From Gnetum montanum (taxonomy: Eukaryota > Streptophyta > Gnetopsida > Gnetales > Gnetaceae): a stretch of 64,000 nt of DNA. The stretch covers positions 127,874-191,873 of the forward strand of contig MNCI01013830.1 in assembly GCA_015680685.1 (NCBI GenBank), given 5' to 3'. The notes beneath the pieces are model-generated. The model made no database searches. It was not told where the DNA came from and saw nothing but the letters and a program-made list of their open reading frames with translations. Below are positions 9,609 through 22,029 of this stretch, in pieces. A program made the translations under genes and the position numbers. Positions within the stretch are counted from its first letter, which is position 1. Every line of letters starts with the position of its first letter.

Positions 9609-10860
9609 GGTGACTCCTACTATGCTACACTATGTTGCACAATGTAGCAAGCGAAGTAGAGAACGATTAGGTGCCAAACACATAGTTGACAATGATTCAG
9701 CCCTCCGAGGTACCTGCCCCACTTCATCCTTGAAGCATGATCAACATAAGATAGTAGAATGTGGAAAATTTCATCAAAAATCACCTCCATTCGAGTGCTA
9801 TGCTTGCTATGCTACATAGCGTAGCAAGATTTTACTGCAACAATGCTTCCACTTAGAATATTTTGACAAAGTAAACATAATTGCCCATGCTTCAACGATA
9901 AAAAATGCTTATTCTGCTACCACTCTAGGAAATGACTAATATTTTGTGACAAAATTTTTACAAAGTGTGTCAAAATGTAAGATAAACTAGGTGCTATGCT
10001 ATGATACGCTACATAGCATAGTACAACGTACCAGGGCTAGAATGCATGAACATCCTTTGCCAAGCTACACTGGTAGAAGAATTACACTTGGCCATACTCC
10101 AACCTCCAAGACAACCTATCCCACTTCACCTTTGGGTTCCAAGTAAATTTTCTTAAAAAATCATTGCAAATCAAGCAAGGATTTCTATCAGACTAGCTAC
10201 TACATTGTGCTATGCTACATAGCATAGCATAGTTTAGCAAGGACACAAAGCCCAAAAGTTTCCCAAGGATGAAATCTGCAGGTCCTAGGGCCTTCCAACC
10301 TGGAAAGAAGGGTTACTGATTGCTGAAGTTGCTTGGCTAGCCAGACCCCAAAGGGGTATTTTTGATTTTTAGGTGAGATTTGTCTCAAAACTAGAGGCAA
10401 TGCTATGTAGCATAGCACAACATAGCATGCGAGCATTCATACTACTTCGCTACACTGAGTAGTGTAAGCAGCGTAGCACTTGCAAAGAAGCATAAGGACA
10501 TCTCCAGTAGCTCCAAAACTTAGTTGGAAATGGTCATTTTTGCTCTGGCATCTCTTCAATAGACAATATTAGTAGTTTTCTTTGTTTTGCATCCCCTTGT
10601 TGACTCCCAAAGTTGTCCCCACGCTTGACTCTACTTGCAAGAGTAGGGAAGACGTAGTCCTGGAGCGTAGGCTCCACTTTACATTTGACATTGGCATTTT
10701 TTGTTAAAACTTGACAGTTCCTTGGATTCTAGCACATGTAGTTTGAACGGTATGGTCATGGCTTAGCAGGTTTCACGTTTAGCATAACACTATAGCATAG
10801 CACATTAGTGTAACACTGCAACATAGTACTACACAATAGTATGACACATTCATGTTTGCA
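9609..10860. repeat. Palindromic GCTACG/CGTAGC word array in L1 U3
   Basis: At least seven clusters (about 9609, 9796, 9990, 10205, 10400, 10440 and 10789) are built from tgctatgctacatagcgtag-type palindromes. They sit upstream of the TATA box at 10918. The words are variants of one core in which CG is replaced by TG or CA. Confidence 0.65.
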
Positions 10861-10917
10861 CCATGTGGGACCCAAGACATGTGGCATCCAAACCACATCT
10901 CTCTCTCTCTTATGGCT

Positions 10918-10928
10918 CTATAAATACC
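10918..10928 (+). promoter_or_regulatory. TATA box of L1 LTR
   Basis: CTATAAATACC. Conserved in L2 (14636) and L3 (28480) within otherwise diverged sequence, with ggcaattgg and ttggctttt words downstream. Confidence 0.65.
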
Positions 10929-11614
10929 CTAGCGAACAATGTTCAAAGGATTGGCTTTGAAAGGTTGGCTTTTGAACTTGTCTTTCTTGCAATTGGAGAT
11001 TGGAGATTGGCATTTGGCATTTGGCTTTCTGGCAATTAGCTTTGGCAAAGAGACTGGCAAGCAGAAGGTTGATGAATAGCAAACCCTAGTAGTAGCACTT
11101 CCTGGATCCCTCTTATCCTAGCAAGCATTGATTCATTAGTTACTGTTAGCAAGCCATTGCCAACAGCTTAGGGGTTGTGACCATACTGTTCCATTGTAAG
11201 CTATGTCCATCCAGTACTACACACTAGTTGTACATCTTCTCCAACCAAAAAAAGATCAAATCCCCCAATTTTGGGGTAGTGAATTCTCTTACTTAAGCTC
11301 ATTTCATTTTGCTATTGTATACATTTTGCATTATTGTGTATCAATTTACATTTATTGCTCAATCACATATTCTATTATGCTTTTACTATTCTACATGCTA
11401 CATTTTCTTCTCCTTAATCTCTACACGTAACATTTTTAAAACCACTGTTTATGAAAGGTTATTGTACACCATGTAAGTCCCTGTCTGATCGACTAGACCA
11501 TTCAGTGCACCCCATTTCCGTTCTCTCTAGCATGGCCCTTGCATGGATTTAGGGTTAGGCTGTATGCTCGATAACCTCTCAGTGTTCCAACCACCAACAT
11601 TTTGGGCCATAACA

Positions 11615-13396
11615 TGGTGCATGTTGATAGGGCACAGATGGTAGAGGTACAAATGGCAATAGAGGTAGGAGTAACGAGTGGTGGCAAAGGCATATGGGAG
11701 CCAGTGAGTGGTGGTAGAGGCACAGGGGCAGTGGCATTAGAGGTGTGTAGGCAGCAGCATCAAAAGCATGTGATGCTATATTTAGCAACTGTAATTAGTC
11801 ATAAGCTTTGTTGTGGCCTAGCCATAGGCCATTTAATTTTTGTAAAAATTATTATTATTATTATTATTATCAATTTTTTTTGGAAGGACCTTATGGCCCA
11901 CCAGTACTTGACAACTAGGGAAATTTTGTAGGCATGGTCTACATGAGAGAGAGTGTACTCTAGGACTTGGTCACATCAAAGTCCATGTGTTGACCTAAAA
12001 TGTCTTTGCACAATGGTTGATGTTTGGGCCCTATGATGAATTCAAAAACCTATCATGAAAGTCTAAATTTTTTGGATAGTGATGTGGAGTTATCATTGTC
12101 AAATACATGGCCTAGTGCATGAAAGTAGTTTTTCATGGCCGAGGTATGGTTTTTTCTTGGAAATATTTTTTTTTCTAGGCCAAGGTTGTTGACATAGGGC
12201 TTTTCATGGCTGGGTTGTTTTGGAAAACACTATTCATAGGTGTCCTATCTCATGATTGTGAGATGGATATTGATGGATAACAATTCTATTCAGATATTGA
12301 TGGATAATAATGTAATTTATCTCAACGTTGTTTTCCTTTGTTTGGTTTAAAAAATATTGGGAATTGGCTTGTAGGAAATTAGCTTGATGCTCTATTTATG
12401 AACCAAGCAAGTTGTTACATCGCTATTTACAAATCAAACAAGGTGTTGCTATCAATTTGTACCATGGAAAATGTCTTTTAGAGGAGGCCTTGTAATTTTT
12501 ATATCAAGATAAAATTTTTGTAAGTAGGCATTTTGGTTCTAAAGAGATAATCGTAGAACTTCAGACTAGCATTATGTTTTTTTAATTAAAAATAAAATTT
12601 TATTTATGTCCATAATACTTTTTCTATTGGTTTTTTTTGGATCAATTTCAAAATTCCTTGTACAAAATTTTGAGTTGGGTTTCTAGGTGATGGTTTTATT
12701 ATTATTACTTTGTTTTCCCAATTTCAATTGCATGATTATGTCATGAAAATTTTACTGTAGATTTTTACTTATCAAATAATAAAACAAAGGCTTTTTATAG
12801 TAATTTGCTATATTCTAAGTTACATGTTAACTCATTTGCAATTGAACCCATAAGGTTGTAAGAGTTTTTTAAGTTAAAAGCTATATAAAAAACCCATTTC
12901 CTTCTTAGCATGTGTAATTGTTAAAATAAATGCTCAAACATTAATAGGATTCATGGTTGAAAATAACCCTCTTTCCTACTAACAAGGTCTCATTTGTGCT
13001 AATTGTAGTTAAAAGTATTGCTCTTTTGATAGTATGATTAATGGCTAAACTCTTCATCATTTGCTTATTTTTTTTCTTTGCAAAGGTACCCTAACAAATT
13101 GCCTAGTGTTTGGTTTAGCACCTACACCTAACCATTAGTTTCTCTCACTTACTAACAATGATTTGGAAAATTTCTTACAACTTCACCACCTTTCCAATGT
13201 AGATTTCTATCACCTTTTGTAAATCATGTGTCTTTTTGCATTGAATAAACCTAGTTACAAATTTATTTATTTATTTCTCTCTCTATATATGTATTTTTTT
13301 AAAGTACAAGGTTGGGGTTTGAACCCACAACCTCCTTCTTAAAAAGGTTTTTTTTTTACTTTTTATTATTATTTTAATCCATCTTACCTTGGCAGT
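11615..13396. other. Gene-free AT-rich stretch
   Basis: No frame or TE protein motif is recognisable. It holds an ATT microsatellite at 11849-11870, several poly-T runs and, at about 13310-13335, the imperfect palindrome ggttggggtttgaacccac followed by aacc. Confidence 0.5.
11849..11870 (+). repeat. (ATT)n microsatellite
   Basis: About seven ATT units in a row. Confidence 0.85.
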
Positions 13397-13687
13397 GAAG
13401 CACCAGAAAATTTTAGGATTGTCATGGTTTAGTAGAGTCTTGAAATTTAGGCAAGGACTTCCATAAGTGCAGTGTCATGAAAATTTAGCAGGAAAATGTA
13501 GGCACTAACGATGGACTATCTAGTCCAACAAGTTTTCTATCTCCAGAGCTGACAGGCCCACTGGACTCTCTAGCCTGCCCAACTAGACAATTGACCCAGT
13601 TGACAGTCTACCTAGAAACTATGCTAAGAGTTGTTGAAAGTTTTTGGGATGAGAAAAATAGTTTGGAAAGTTTTCTAGTAAAGAAGT

Positions 13688-14245
13688 CTACTACGCTATG
13701 CAATGTAGCAAACCTTGAAAGATATCTACTCAAGCATCCAAGTGCAAAATGACAAAGTGATTACAAAGACAAGTCAGGATTCAGTCAACGTAAGGTGCTA
13801 CACTATGTAGCGTAGCACAACATAGCAGAGGAGAAGAAAAGCCCATTTTCCAAGTGATTCCAACAAAAAAATTGCACTTTAACAAAACTTTAGCCTTCAA
13901 GACTTCCTATCCCACTTAGTCACTGGGCCTCAAGAAAAGTTTCTCCCTAGAAAATGGTGAATTAAACAAGGAAGCATGATACACTAGCTACTACGTTGTG
14001 CTACGCTACATAGAGTAGCAATGATGTAAATGCAACAAGAGTGTTTCAAACATGAGTTCAGCTAGTTCAAAAGCTCTTTGATATGAAGAATAAAAGTTGC
14101 AGTTGTTAGCATGACTAAGACTCAGATGAATGCTTTTTAGCTCCAACACAAATTTTAGTCAAGACTAGTGATTATGCTATGCTATGCTATGTAGCATAGC
14201 ACATCATAGCAAGTAGCTAGTTATGCTATGCCAACATGTTCAATA
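13688..14245. repeat. Palindromic word array in L2 U3
   Basis: Clusters at about 13688, 13795, 13990 and 14170 include tatgctatgctatgtagcat and gctacgctacatagagtagc. They have the same order and spacing class as in L1 and L3. Confidence 0.6.
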
Positions 14246-14635
14246 GTGTGAGTAGTGAAAAACTGGTACAAAATTAGCAAGACATCTTCAAGTAGCTCTA
14301 GAACTTGTTGACAACAATCTTTCTCACTCTGGTATCTCCTTGGAAAAATCAGCAATTCCACTCCACTTCACATCTCCCTAGTTAGCTCCCAAAAACATTG
14401 TTCCTACACTTGAAACTACTTGTAAAGGTAGGGAAGACATAGTCCTAGAGCATATGCTCCATTTTGCTCACATTTCTAGCACATTGGATCTTATCACATG
14501 CAGTTCTGGTGGTATGGTCACAGCGTAACAAAGTTCGCATCCAGCATTACACACCTACATGCAATGAACATGATAGCATCTTGTGGGGTCTAGGACATGT
14601 AGCATCTAGACCATATTTCTCTGTTGATCCTGGCC

Positions 14636-14646
14636 CTATAAATACC
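14636..14646 (+). promoter_or_regulatory. TATA box of L2 LTR
   Basis: CTATAAATACC, in the same setting (ggcc before, agaatgct after) as L3. Confidence 0.6.
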
Positions 14647-15306
14647 CCAGTAAAGAATGCTTAGGAGGTTGACAAAGAATTTGGGTTGTTAGCATAATAA
14701 AATTGGTTGGCTTTTTTTACGTTGGCAAGAGCAGTTGGCTTGGTTGGCTTTTGGCATGCAGTTGTCTTTTTGGTATAGTTGGCTTTTAGGAAGCATAATT
14801 GGCATTTTTCTTGAGCATTCTAGTTACCTTTGAGCTCTCTAGTGGGCTTCAAACATCCCTTTGTGAGTCAAGCATTTTGACATCTTAGCAAGTAGATCAG
14901 CAAGCAGAAGCACTATGACCATTTCGCTCAGTGTAAAAAATGTCTCTTCAGCGTTGAATAACCTATTTTACACCTTTCAAACAAGGTTAAGAACCAAATC
15001 TAGAACCTTGGGGTAGTGCATTTTCTTAGCTGAGTTTGTTTTGGTATTTCCTCATTATAATTGTTGTTTTGCATTATTTTTGCCATCTTGCATTTATTGA
15101 TCATTGGTTTATCTCACGTGTCTTGCTTCCAGAACAAACATTTATGTAAGGTTAAGATACACTGATTAAGTTCCTATCTAATAAAATAGACTATTAGGGT
15201 GCTCCGCTTCCATTTTTTCTTAGCACGGCCCTCGCACGAATCCAAGGTTAAACTATTTGCCCCACAACCTCTCAGTGTTCTAGCCATTGACATTTTCAGT
15301 TGCTAT

Positions 15307-16093
15307 AAGCGATTGATGTGTTGGTTCAACCAATGATAGGGTAGGGGTTCAGTATGGGTAAACAATAATTTTAGGTTGATTCTTGACCCTAAAATTTTTA
15401 ATTTTTTTTGGAATAATAAATTAATAATTTAATATTATTTTAATGCATGCATAAAGAAAAACTTTAAACGTCAATATCTCCAAAACCATAAATTTGATTG
15501 AGATGAAATTTGTATCATTGGAATTGTATCGATGAGTACTAAGCATTGAACATAATTTTAAGCTTAAAAAATGAAGTTGATTTTTGAAGATTTTAAAGGA
15601 CCAAACTAGCCTATTTTGTTAGATTGACATTTTTAGGCTAACGTATGGTAACTTGGAATTTTCTAGATTACTTAGATAGTAAATTTCAATAGAACAAGAT
15701 TAATATAGGTCATGGTTACTAAATTGTTTTAAAGATATTTAAAAATGATCCTAATTAATTAATAATTATAGTATTAAGATGCATAAGAGTTACTTGGACT
15801 AATGTATCATTGTCTTACCAACATCTCTTATAATTGATGAAGCTTGATGAGGTGTGATCAAATCTTCATCTGTTAATGATATCCATGAAAGAAACTTTAG
15901 TTGGTTGCTGGGATCTCTATGCTTGATCCATTGTGTGTGAAGTTAATGGAAAGCTTTCTTTTGACATGCATCAAAAATATATGGTACATCTGGTGATGAT
16001 CAATGGGTTTTCATATGTTGTGGCTTCAAGGTTTATCATCACATTCATGTTGTAGTCGGTCCATGGTTCTGAATGGTCCTTGGTTTGTGGTTT
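15307..16093. other. Unassigned stretch between L2 and a copia primer site
   Basis: AT-rich, no open frame of note. Given the minus-strand LTR at 16108-16679, the part next to 16093 should be 5' internal copia sequence, but no gag motif is readable, so the element is truncated or decayed. Confidence 0.35.
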
Positions 16094-16105
16094 GCTCTAA
16101 TACCA
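16094..16105 (-). promoter_or_regulatory. Primer binding site for initiator-Met tRNA (copia)
   Basis: On the minus strand TGGTATTAGAGC, one change from the common Ty1/copia site TGGTATCAGAGC, placed two bases inside the LTR end at 16108. Confidence 0.65.
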
Positions 16106-16107
16106 AT

Positions 16108-16679
16108 TATGACATCCCATCCATGGATGTCATGAAAACATCAAATATACAATATATTAGACATTATGCATACAAAGGAAATATACCAATGTGAAATATA
16201 AGTGACATCTAGCATTATGTATAATGGAAATAATTGGAAAAATGAAGAAAAAGAAAGAAAAGAATGCTTTATTGATATGGAAGAGTGTATCTAGATCATG
16301 CTTTGAGAGTGTTCCTTGGGGTTTTCTTCCTTTGGCATCTATCCCTTAGAGGCAATCCAGCACTACCACCATGGTTAGGCCTATAATTTAGCAAGAAGGG
16401 ATGGCCAGTCCACTTTCTATCCGACTTCACCTGGCTCTTGTAACTTGCCTCTCCAAGCTTTGAAACTCCATGCTTGCACAACCTCTAACCTTGTGTATAA
16501 ATGCCTTAGGTAAGACTTCCAATGGTTACCTCAAGAGACATGTTCATTATTACAACATGCCCTTTTGGGTCTTAATCACAACTACCTTTTCAGGTCTTGT
16601 TAAGATAATGATAACATTTGTTATGAAGAGACATCATATTTATTAGTCAATTGCATCATTTGGGAATGGGGATGTGATA
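16108..16679 (-). mobile_element. Ty1/copia 5' LTR (minus orientation)
   Basis: On the minus strand it runs from TATCACATCCCC to GATGTCATA, next to the iMet primer site. It is the inverted counterpart of 55566-56097: both share the CTACCACCATGGTTAGGCC-type segment, the cctttggcatctatccctta block and the aacaagacctgaaa-type end. Length is 572 bp against 532 bp. The + strand is interrupted immediately at 16680 by LTR sequence of another copia family, so this element probably inserted there. Confidence 0.65.
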
Positions 16680-17660
16680 TACATGGATAAGATGAGAACA
16701 TGAATGAGCATGGACCAAAAAAAAAGGGTACAAACCAAATGTAGATGCTCCAAGGATTAGGAAGAAGTCAAATTAATGAGATAAAACCTTAAGAACTACA
16801 ACTCAAATGTTAAGAAGACATTTCCAAGGAATAGAAGATGTCTTGGTCGATAGGATATCTATCACATGAAGATGTCTTCCAAAAATAGGAGACATCTTCT
16901 TTCAAAAGAAGATATCTCCCAAAAGACATCATATTTTAGAAAGAGATGTCTCTCTAGAATTAAGGTATATTTTACATAGACATTCCAACATTGAAAGATA
17001 TGTCTACACTAGTCGTTGCATGAATTCCAAGGTGTTTTTGGAAACATCGATACTATAAGAAGAATTCAAATCTTTGAGTATTAAGCAAGAATTTTCAACA
17101 TCAATGCTATTATTTTCTATCTTATGTTATTATACTTATGTACTTGAATTGTCACATCATTTGTTTGATTTGTTGTGGAACTTTACTTCATTGTACAAGA
17201 AATTTGTAAAATGAGTTACATTCTCTTCCTATAATTCTTTTTCTTTTCTTGCTACATCGAGGGGTTGATGTACTTCTTGGAATAAGGCATCTTTTTAGAG
17301 CTTTTTAGGATCATATAAGATTGATTTATTTTGCTATGTCAAAACACTCTAGAATGGATCTCTAGTTTGTATAGGTTGTGGGATCCTTTAAACCACTCTT
17401 AAGCTTGTTGGAACCTTAAGAGGTTGATAGTTGTCATAGTGAAAAAACTTTCTTTAGTGGAGCTTAAGCTTTGTAGAGGTTTTGGTGTCCTCTAAATCAC
17501 ATTTTGAAATGAATAAATTTTTAAGGTATGTAAGGAATTTACCCTCCAAATGTGAACTACCCAAGTTGGGGAATCACATAATTCTCATATTTTGTGTAAT
17601 AGTTGTTGCTTGTGATTTGGTGAAGTTATTCATCTAGCCCTTCTAAGTTCTCAGTCCTCA
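16680..17660 (+). mobile_element. Partial LTR of the element E copia family (plus orientation)
   Basis: It matches the reverse complement of the E LTRs: acatggataagatgagaaca, ttcttttctt..gggttgatgtacttctt, gtcaaaacactctagaatgg and acccaagttgggg all recur in the same order as in 51231-50218. It also holds the dense AGATGTC/GACATCT words (about 16800-17000) seen in those LTRs. The first about 170 bp of the LTR are missing where it abuts the other copia LTR. Confidence 0.6.
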
Positions 17661-18142
17661 ACCTTTGCCTACTACTCAATTATGAAGGATTATACCATTT
17701 ATACCCTTTTGCATGCAATAATTATTGGAATAGAAAACAAATTTCATTTTCTCTCCCCTAAAAATGACAAGATGTCCTAACTTAGCAAGATGAACCTTAC
17801 CTGGCATCTAGAGGAGGTGGTGCTTACATGGATGTGGACCCTAATCTTTGGCCATAGTCTCTTTTCTAGCTAGAGTAGAATAGTAAGAGAGAAAAAAGTA
17901 GAGAAAATGATGGCTAGATGAACCCCAGTGCTGCACAAGAAAAGAGAGGGTTATATAGAGATAAATTTTATTCTCTTGAGAAGTGGCCTTTTGTTTTTAT
18001 CATTGTCTTACTATTTAGTTATATTCTTTCCTTTTTTTATTGTATCAATCTTCATTGAGAATTCAATATATTTTGATAACAAATGGTACAAACTACATCA
18101 TGACCGTAATAGAGATTGATAAGTTCTATATATAAGAATTTA
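17661..18142. other. Gene-free AT-rich stretch
   Basis: No gene, repeat or TE protein recognised; short open frames here have no supporting motif. Confidence 0.4.
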
Positions 18143-18620
18143 ACATATCAATTTAGATCATAGTTATACTATTTAGATGTGAGGATTGCAGTGTAATTTT
18201 TGTTCTATTGAACTTAATCAACCAAATTGATGTAAATCAACATCATTATATAATTAAATATTGAACTTGGTCATGGTCATGTTGTTTAGACATAAGAATC
18301 TCAGGAAATTTTTTCCTTTATCAAGTAGGATTGATTTAGTCAATGAAAATCAATGTCATTATATAATTAAATATCAAACTTCATCACCATCGCATTGGTC
18401 AAATGGGAGGCTCTTTGAAAATTGCTTCTTTATTAAACTTGATTAATCCACTTGATGTGGATCGATATCATTATATAATTTAATATTGATATTTATCATA
18501 GTCGTGCTATTTAGATGTGAAAATCTTGGTAAAATTTTTACCTTATTGAACTATATTGATTTAGGAAATGCAAATCAATATCATTGTATGTTAAATATCA
18601 AACTTCATTGATGAAATTGA
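18143..18620 (+). repeat. 112-113 bp tandem array, four units plus a partial
   Basis: Unit starts at 18143, 18257, 18370, 18482 and 18594 (aatatt or aatatc after an att-rich end). Each unit holds tcatagt..tgcta, a ttatt-gaactt block and ends in tcaatatcattatataatt. Units differ by many substitutions, so the array is old. It encodes nothing. Confidence 0.8.
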
Positions 18621-19985
18621 TATATTTATTTATAACCTAAACATAAATTCTTCCTCTATTGAGTGGGATCACCAAGATTGACACACTTCAATAACCATTT
18701 TCTAGAGACATTAAGATATCATGTACATCAATATGTTGAGATCCTAATGGTTTCCAATTGCATAATATTTCTTATTATTTCTCTTCTGCCACATATCTTC
18801 TTTCCATGTCATCCTTACATATTCAAAAGAGATATGGTTCATTCAAAATATACTTTGAGATGCTTCTTAGAAAGGAATTCTTTTCTTTTCACTCCATTGA
18901 GTTAGTTTTACATTGTGGCTAAGTAGTTTTCTATATCTATGAATCAAGGATTCTTTTTCATGAAAAAAATTTATTCATTAGGAAATTTATCATTAAACAA
19001 TCGTCTTATCCTATTTTTCTCTAGATGTTTTAGTCTAGAAAAATTATCTACCATACCATTTTCTCCACCCCTTTTCTCTAGAATATCAAGACCAAATTCT
19101 TTGAGTAGAAGGCATCACCTCATGATTTCAAATTTGGTGGCGTGTGATTTGTTCAAAGATTTGTTCAAAAGAGATTTGTTCTAAGTTCAATGATCTACAT
19201 TAGATCTGATAAACTTGATGATGGAACATGTTGAAGAAGATGTTGTAGGATCATGGTGCATTAATTTCAAACATAGGTTTTCATTATTATTAGGGTAAGG
19301 GAGGTTGTACTTTGGCTAAGGGGATATGGTTTAGGAGTAATGGGGGTGTTGTGAGGTAATGGCTCTTAGCATACTTGGACAAGTTAACCAAATATCATGC
19401 ATTAAGGTCATGTTGTAATTCATTGCTAGGATGAGTTCCACCTCTATGATGACTTCGAGCTTCATTCTGCAATCACAACTCTAAGAGGATAAGAAAACAA
19501 GTAAAATGATACATATTATCATAAGATATTGCATAAGTCCACACAAGGAAACAAGCAGAATGAAGATCACTATTGGTTGCAATTGGTAGAACATGAGAAA
19601 GGTGTACTTTGTTTTACAAATTTGCATAAATTTTGTAGTTCTTTGACATGCCAAAAAGAGAGAGATGAGAGATCATATATCATTGTTTTGTGTAAGTTAC
19701 AAAGGTCATTAGTGTTAATTATTCATGCATACCTTAGAATAAAAGAAAATAAAGCCTATAGAAAAATAGTTTGGTGTTAGATATAATAAGGTTTGAGATA
19801 GGAATGGTTTACTGGATTGGTTAATTCATTCCCATTCATATCTATCAACTTGAATTCGATGTTTCCATAAGCTTTGATGACCAAGAAAGATTCTTCTCGA
19901 TTAATTGAGAACTTGTCCACATGTTTGCAAAAAAGGTCTCCTTCGTTGATTTTCCACCTATTTAAATCATGACAATGCTATTGCT
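18621..19985. other. No recognised gene
   Basis: AT-rich sequence with short frames only. By position the part from about 19790 may be the 3' tail of the minus-strand pol at 19990-23250. Confidence 0.35.
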
Positions 19986-19989
19986 TTTA

Positions 19990-20900
19990 CCTCTCCTAAT
20001 ATTGTTTGATGTGAACAAGCATTTGTATTTGCTACTCCATGAAATTTAGGTCAATGATATGTAGCTTCTTATTCTTCTCATCATTTATGAAGTTAGATAG
20101 AGCTACTCTTAAGGATGGAACATACAATTCTAGAGGAAATATATCTCTATATCCATAAACAAGGCCATATAGGGTGGCTCTAATTGTAGTCCTAAAGATT
20201 ATACTATAATCGCAAAGTACATACATGAGTTGTTCATGCTACTTGAGTTTGCTATTGTTTAGCATTTTTTAAGAAGGTTTATGATGACTTTATTACTGGA
20301 TCTATCTTGCCCATTGGCTTGTGGATAATATGGTGATGAACAGAAATGCTTGTTTCTTAATTGTTGACAAAAGGTCTATGTTTCTTAGCTATTGAACTAC
20401 AGTCCATTGTTAGTAACTATAGTTAATGGTATACGAAAATGGGCCACTATGTTATCTAATATGAATTTATAGACTTGTTGGAATGTTTTTTTATTAGAGG
20501 AATAGTTTCAACCCACTTTGTAAAATATTTGGTTGCAAAAATAATGAAGCTATGCCTTGCATAAGACATAGGTGTTATAGGTCCAATAATGTCATTTCTC
20601 CATCATTGAAATGACTATGTGATCTAAGTAGTATGTAATAAAGTTGGTTCCATGTGTATTAAGCTATTGTTCAATTAATAGGTATCATAATTTTTATCCT
20701 TCTATAGGAAGTCATTTTCAATATAGGATCAATAACATCCTAATTGTCTAATTTTTGTGGCCATAGCTCTAGGTCCTATATGTCCTCCACATGCTCCCTT
20801 ATGAACCTACTTAAGGACAACCTTTAGTTTTTCCTAGGCACACTAATAACATGCCATTATAGAACCTTTTACATAATGTATTATAGGCTACTAGGACATA
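19990..20900 (-). pseudogene. Ty3/gypsy integrase remnant
   Basis: Minus-strand readings give WVETIPLIKK, IPLTIVTNNG, CSSPYYPQANGQ and, towards the C end, LVYGYRDIFPLELYVPSLRV. These match the integrase catalytic core and its downstream segment in order. The expected catalytic TDNG reads TNNG, so the second Asp is lost. Many stops and frameshifts. It lies downstream of RNase H and RT on the same strand, as in Ty3/gypsy. Confidence 0.8.
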
Positions 20901-20999
20901 TTTGTTTAATCATTTATGTACAAGATCCTTTAAAGAGGAAATCAAGTTCTATGGAGATTCAATGTGCATTAAATGCAATTTGATATTGTCATACCACTC

Positions 21000-21480
21000 T
21001 TATTGAGGAACATTGTTAATAGTGGCTATAGAGGTATCTTTAGTAATCTATGTGATGGAAAGAGCATGGTTCTCCATCAAGGATGGTAATTTACTAAACA
21101 CATATGGCATCACACTTAGGGCTAAGGTTGTAGTGGCATCATCTAAGGTGTTCTGGGTTTAGGGAATATATTGGATATCAACATCTATAAATTGTTACAT
21201 GAGTTTATTAGCTAGACCACAGTAAAGTTATAAATGTTTGGATTTACATACATAGACCTTGATTACTTAGTTAACCATAAGTTATGAATCATATTTTATC
21301 ATTAAACATGTGATTCCTTGGTTATGAGCTACCATAATTTCTTTGATTAACCCTTCATATTCTACTACATTGTTGGTATATGGGAGTGAAGAATGATAAG
21401 CAAAAGATTAGATCACACTAGAGGATGATATTATTATGGTGGTAGCACTAGCCCCATGGTTAGTTGAATCTCTTTTAAAG
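21000..21480 (-). pseudogene. Ty3/gypsy RNase H remnant
   Basis: The minus strand reads YTNNVVEYEGLI near 21390-21340, the signature of the plant gypsy RNase H (TNN-x-AEYEA), then a helix with CLMIKYDS and a distal DVDIQYIP-x-TQNTLDDA block corresponding to the usual HIPR...N..AD end. Decayed by stops and substitutions. Confidence 0.7.
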
Positions 21481-22029
21481 TACATGAAGAGCTCATATCA
21501 TTTTGGTACCTCTTTAACAATGTTAACATGCTCATTAGGGAACTTAGGATCAATATCTATGTTATCCTCAACTAAGAAAGTCGTAAGTTATGTGGATATA
21601 GCTTAACCTTTTGTTGAGGCTTGGGAGATGTAATTTAGGTCAAAATAAGCTATTATGACCTTTCATTGGGCTATTTGATTACTCTTGCATATATTTATTA
21701 TTATATCTCTTAAGACGTTAGCCTTATATATGATGTTGACTTGGATTCTAAAGAGGTAGTGTCTCTACTTATTCAAGGAGAAGACTAGTTCTAGGCTACT
21801 CCTCAACATTTATGTATTAGGTATTCTAGGTTATTAATGCATGGCTCAAGTAGTAAACAAGTAGCTCTATTCCATCATGTAATTTTTGATAGAGTAGAGA
21901 GGTTTTGAACATGTCAGAGATTGGAAGGTAGATGTAAAATAGTTTGTTTTTCTATGATGGATACATAATGGGTGGTTGGACCAACTCTTGCTTAATGTTA
22001 TTAAAGGCTTCTTGGCATTAGTTAGTCCA

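Larger units (their letters stand above)
9219..11614 (+). mobile_element. L1: 3' LTR of an L-family LTR retrotransposon
   Basis: It starts with TG right after the polypurine tract and ends near ATAACA. It matches L2 (13397-15306) and L3 (27308-29096) in its start (TGAA..ACC..AATTTTGGGA), in a palindrome-rich U3, in the TATA box at 10918 and in the 3' third (agtccctgtctgatcgac, cccttgcatgg, aacctctcagtgtt). At about 2.4 kb it is longer than L2 and L3. No reading frame of note lies inside it. Confidence 0.75.
13397..15306 (+). mobile_element. L2: L-family LTR, probably solo
   Basis: It aligns with L1 and L3 from TGAAGCACCAG through ttggaaagttttct, the palindromic clusters, the TATA box at 14636-14646, the tcagtgttctagcc segment and the terminal gctata. 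No polypurine tract is seen immediately upstream and no primer motif downstream, so a solo LTR is the simplest reading. At about 1.9 kb it lacks part of the L1 U3 expansion. Confidence 0.7.

Noticed and set aside
9609-10860. Spaced palindromic repeats looking like a CRISPR array
   Set aside because: Repeats vary in sequence and spacing, sit in LTR U3 regions of a plant-type genome and have no cas genes.
11602-11931. 109-codon plus-strand frame ending in an Ile run
   Set aside because: It spans the LTR end and the ATT microsatellite, which gives the poly-Ile; no support as a gene.
13310-13335. ggttggggtttgaacccac, like a tRNA B box
   Set aside because: No A box, acceptor stem or anticodon arm could be found around it; it is simply an imperfect palindrome.
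18663-19184. Two plus-strand open frames of about 80 codons
   Set aside because: Low-complexity, Phe/Leu/Ser-rich readings of AT-rich DNA with no motif or neighbour to support them.
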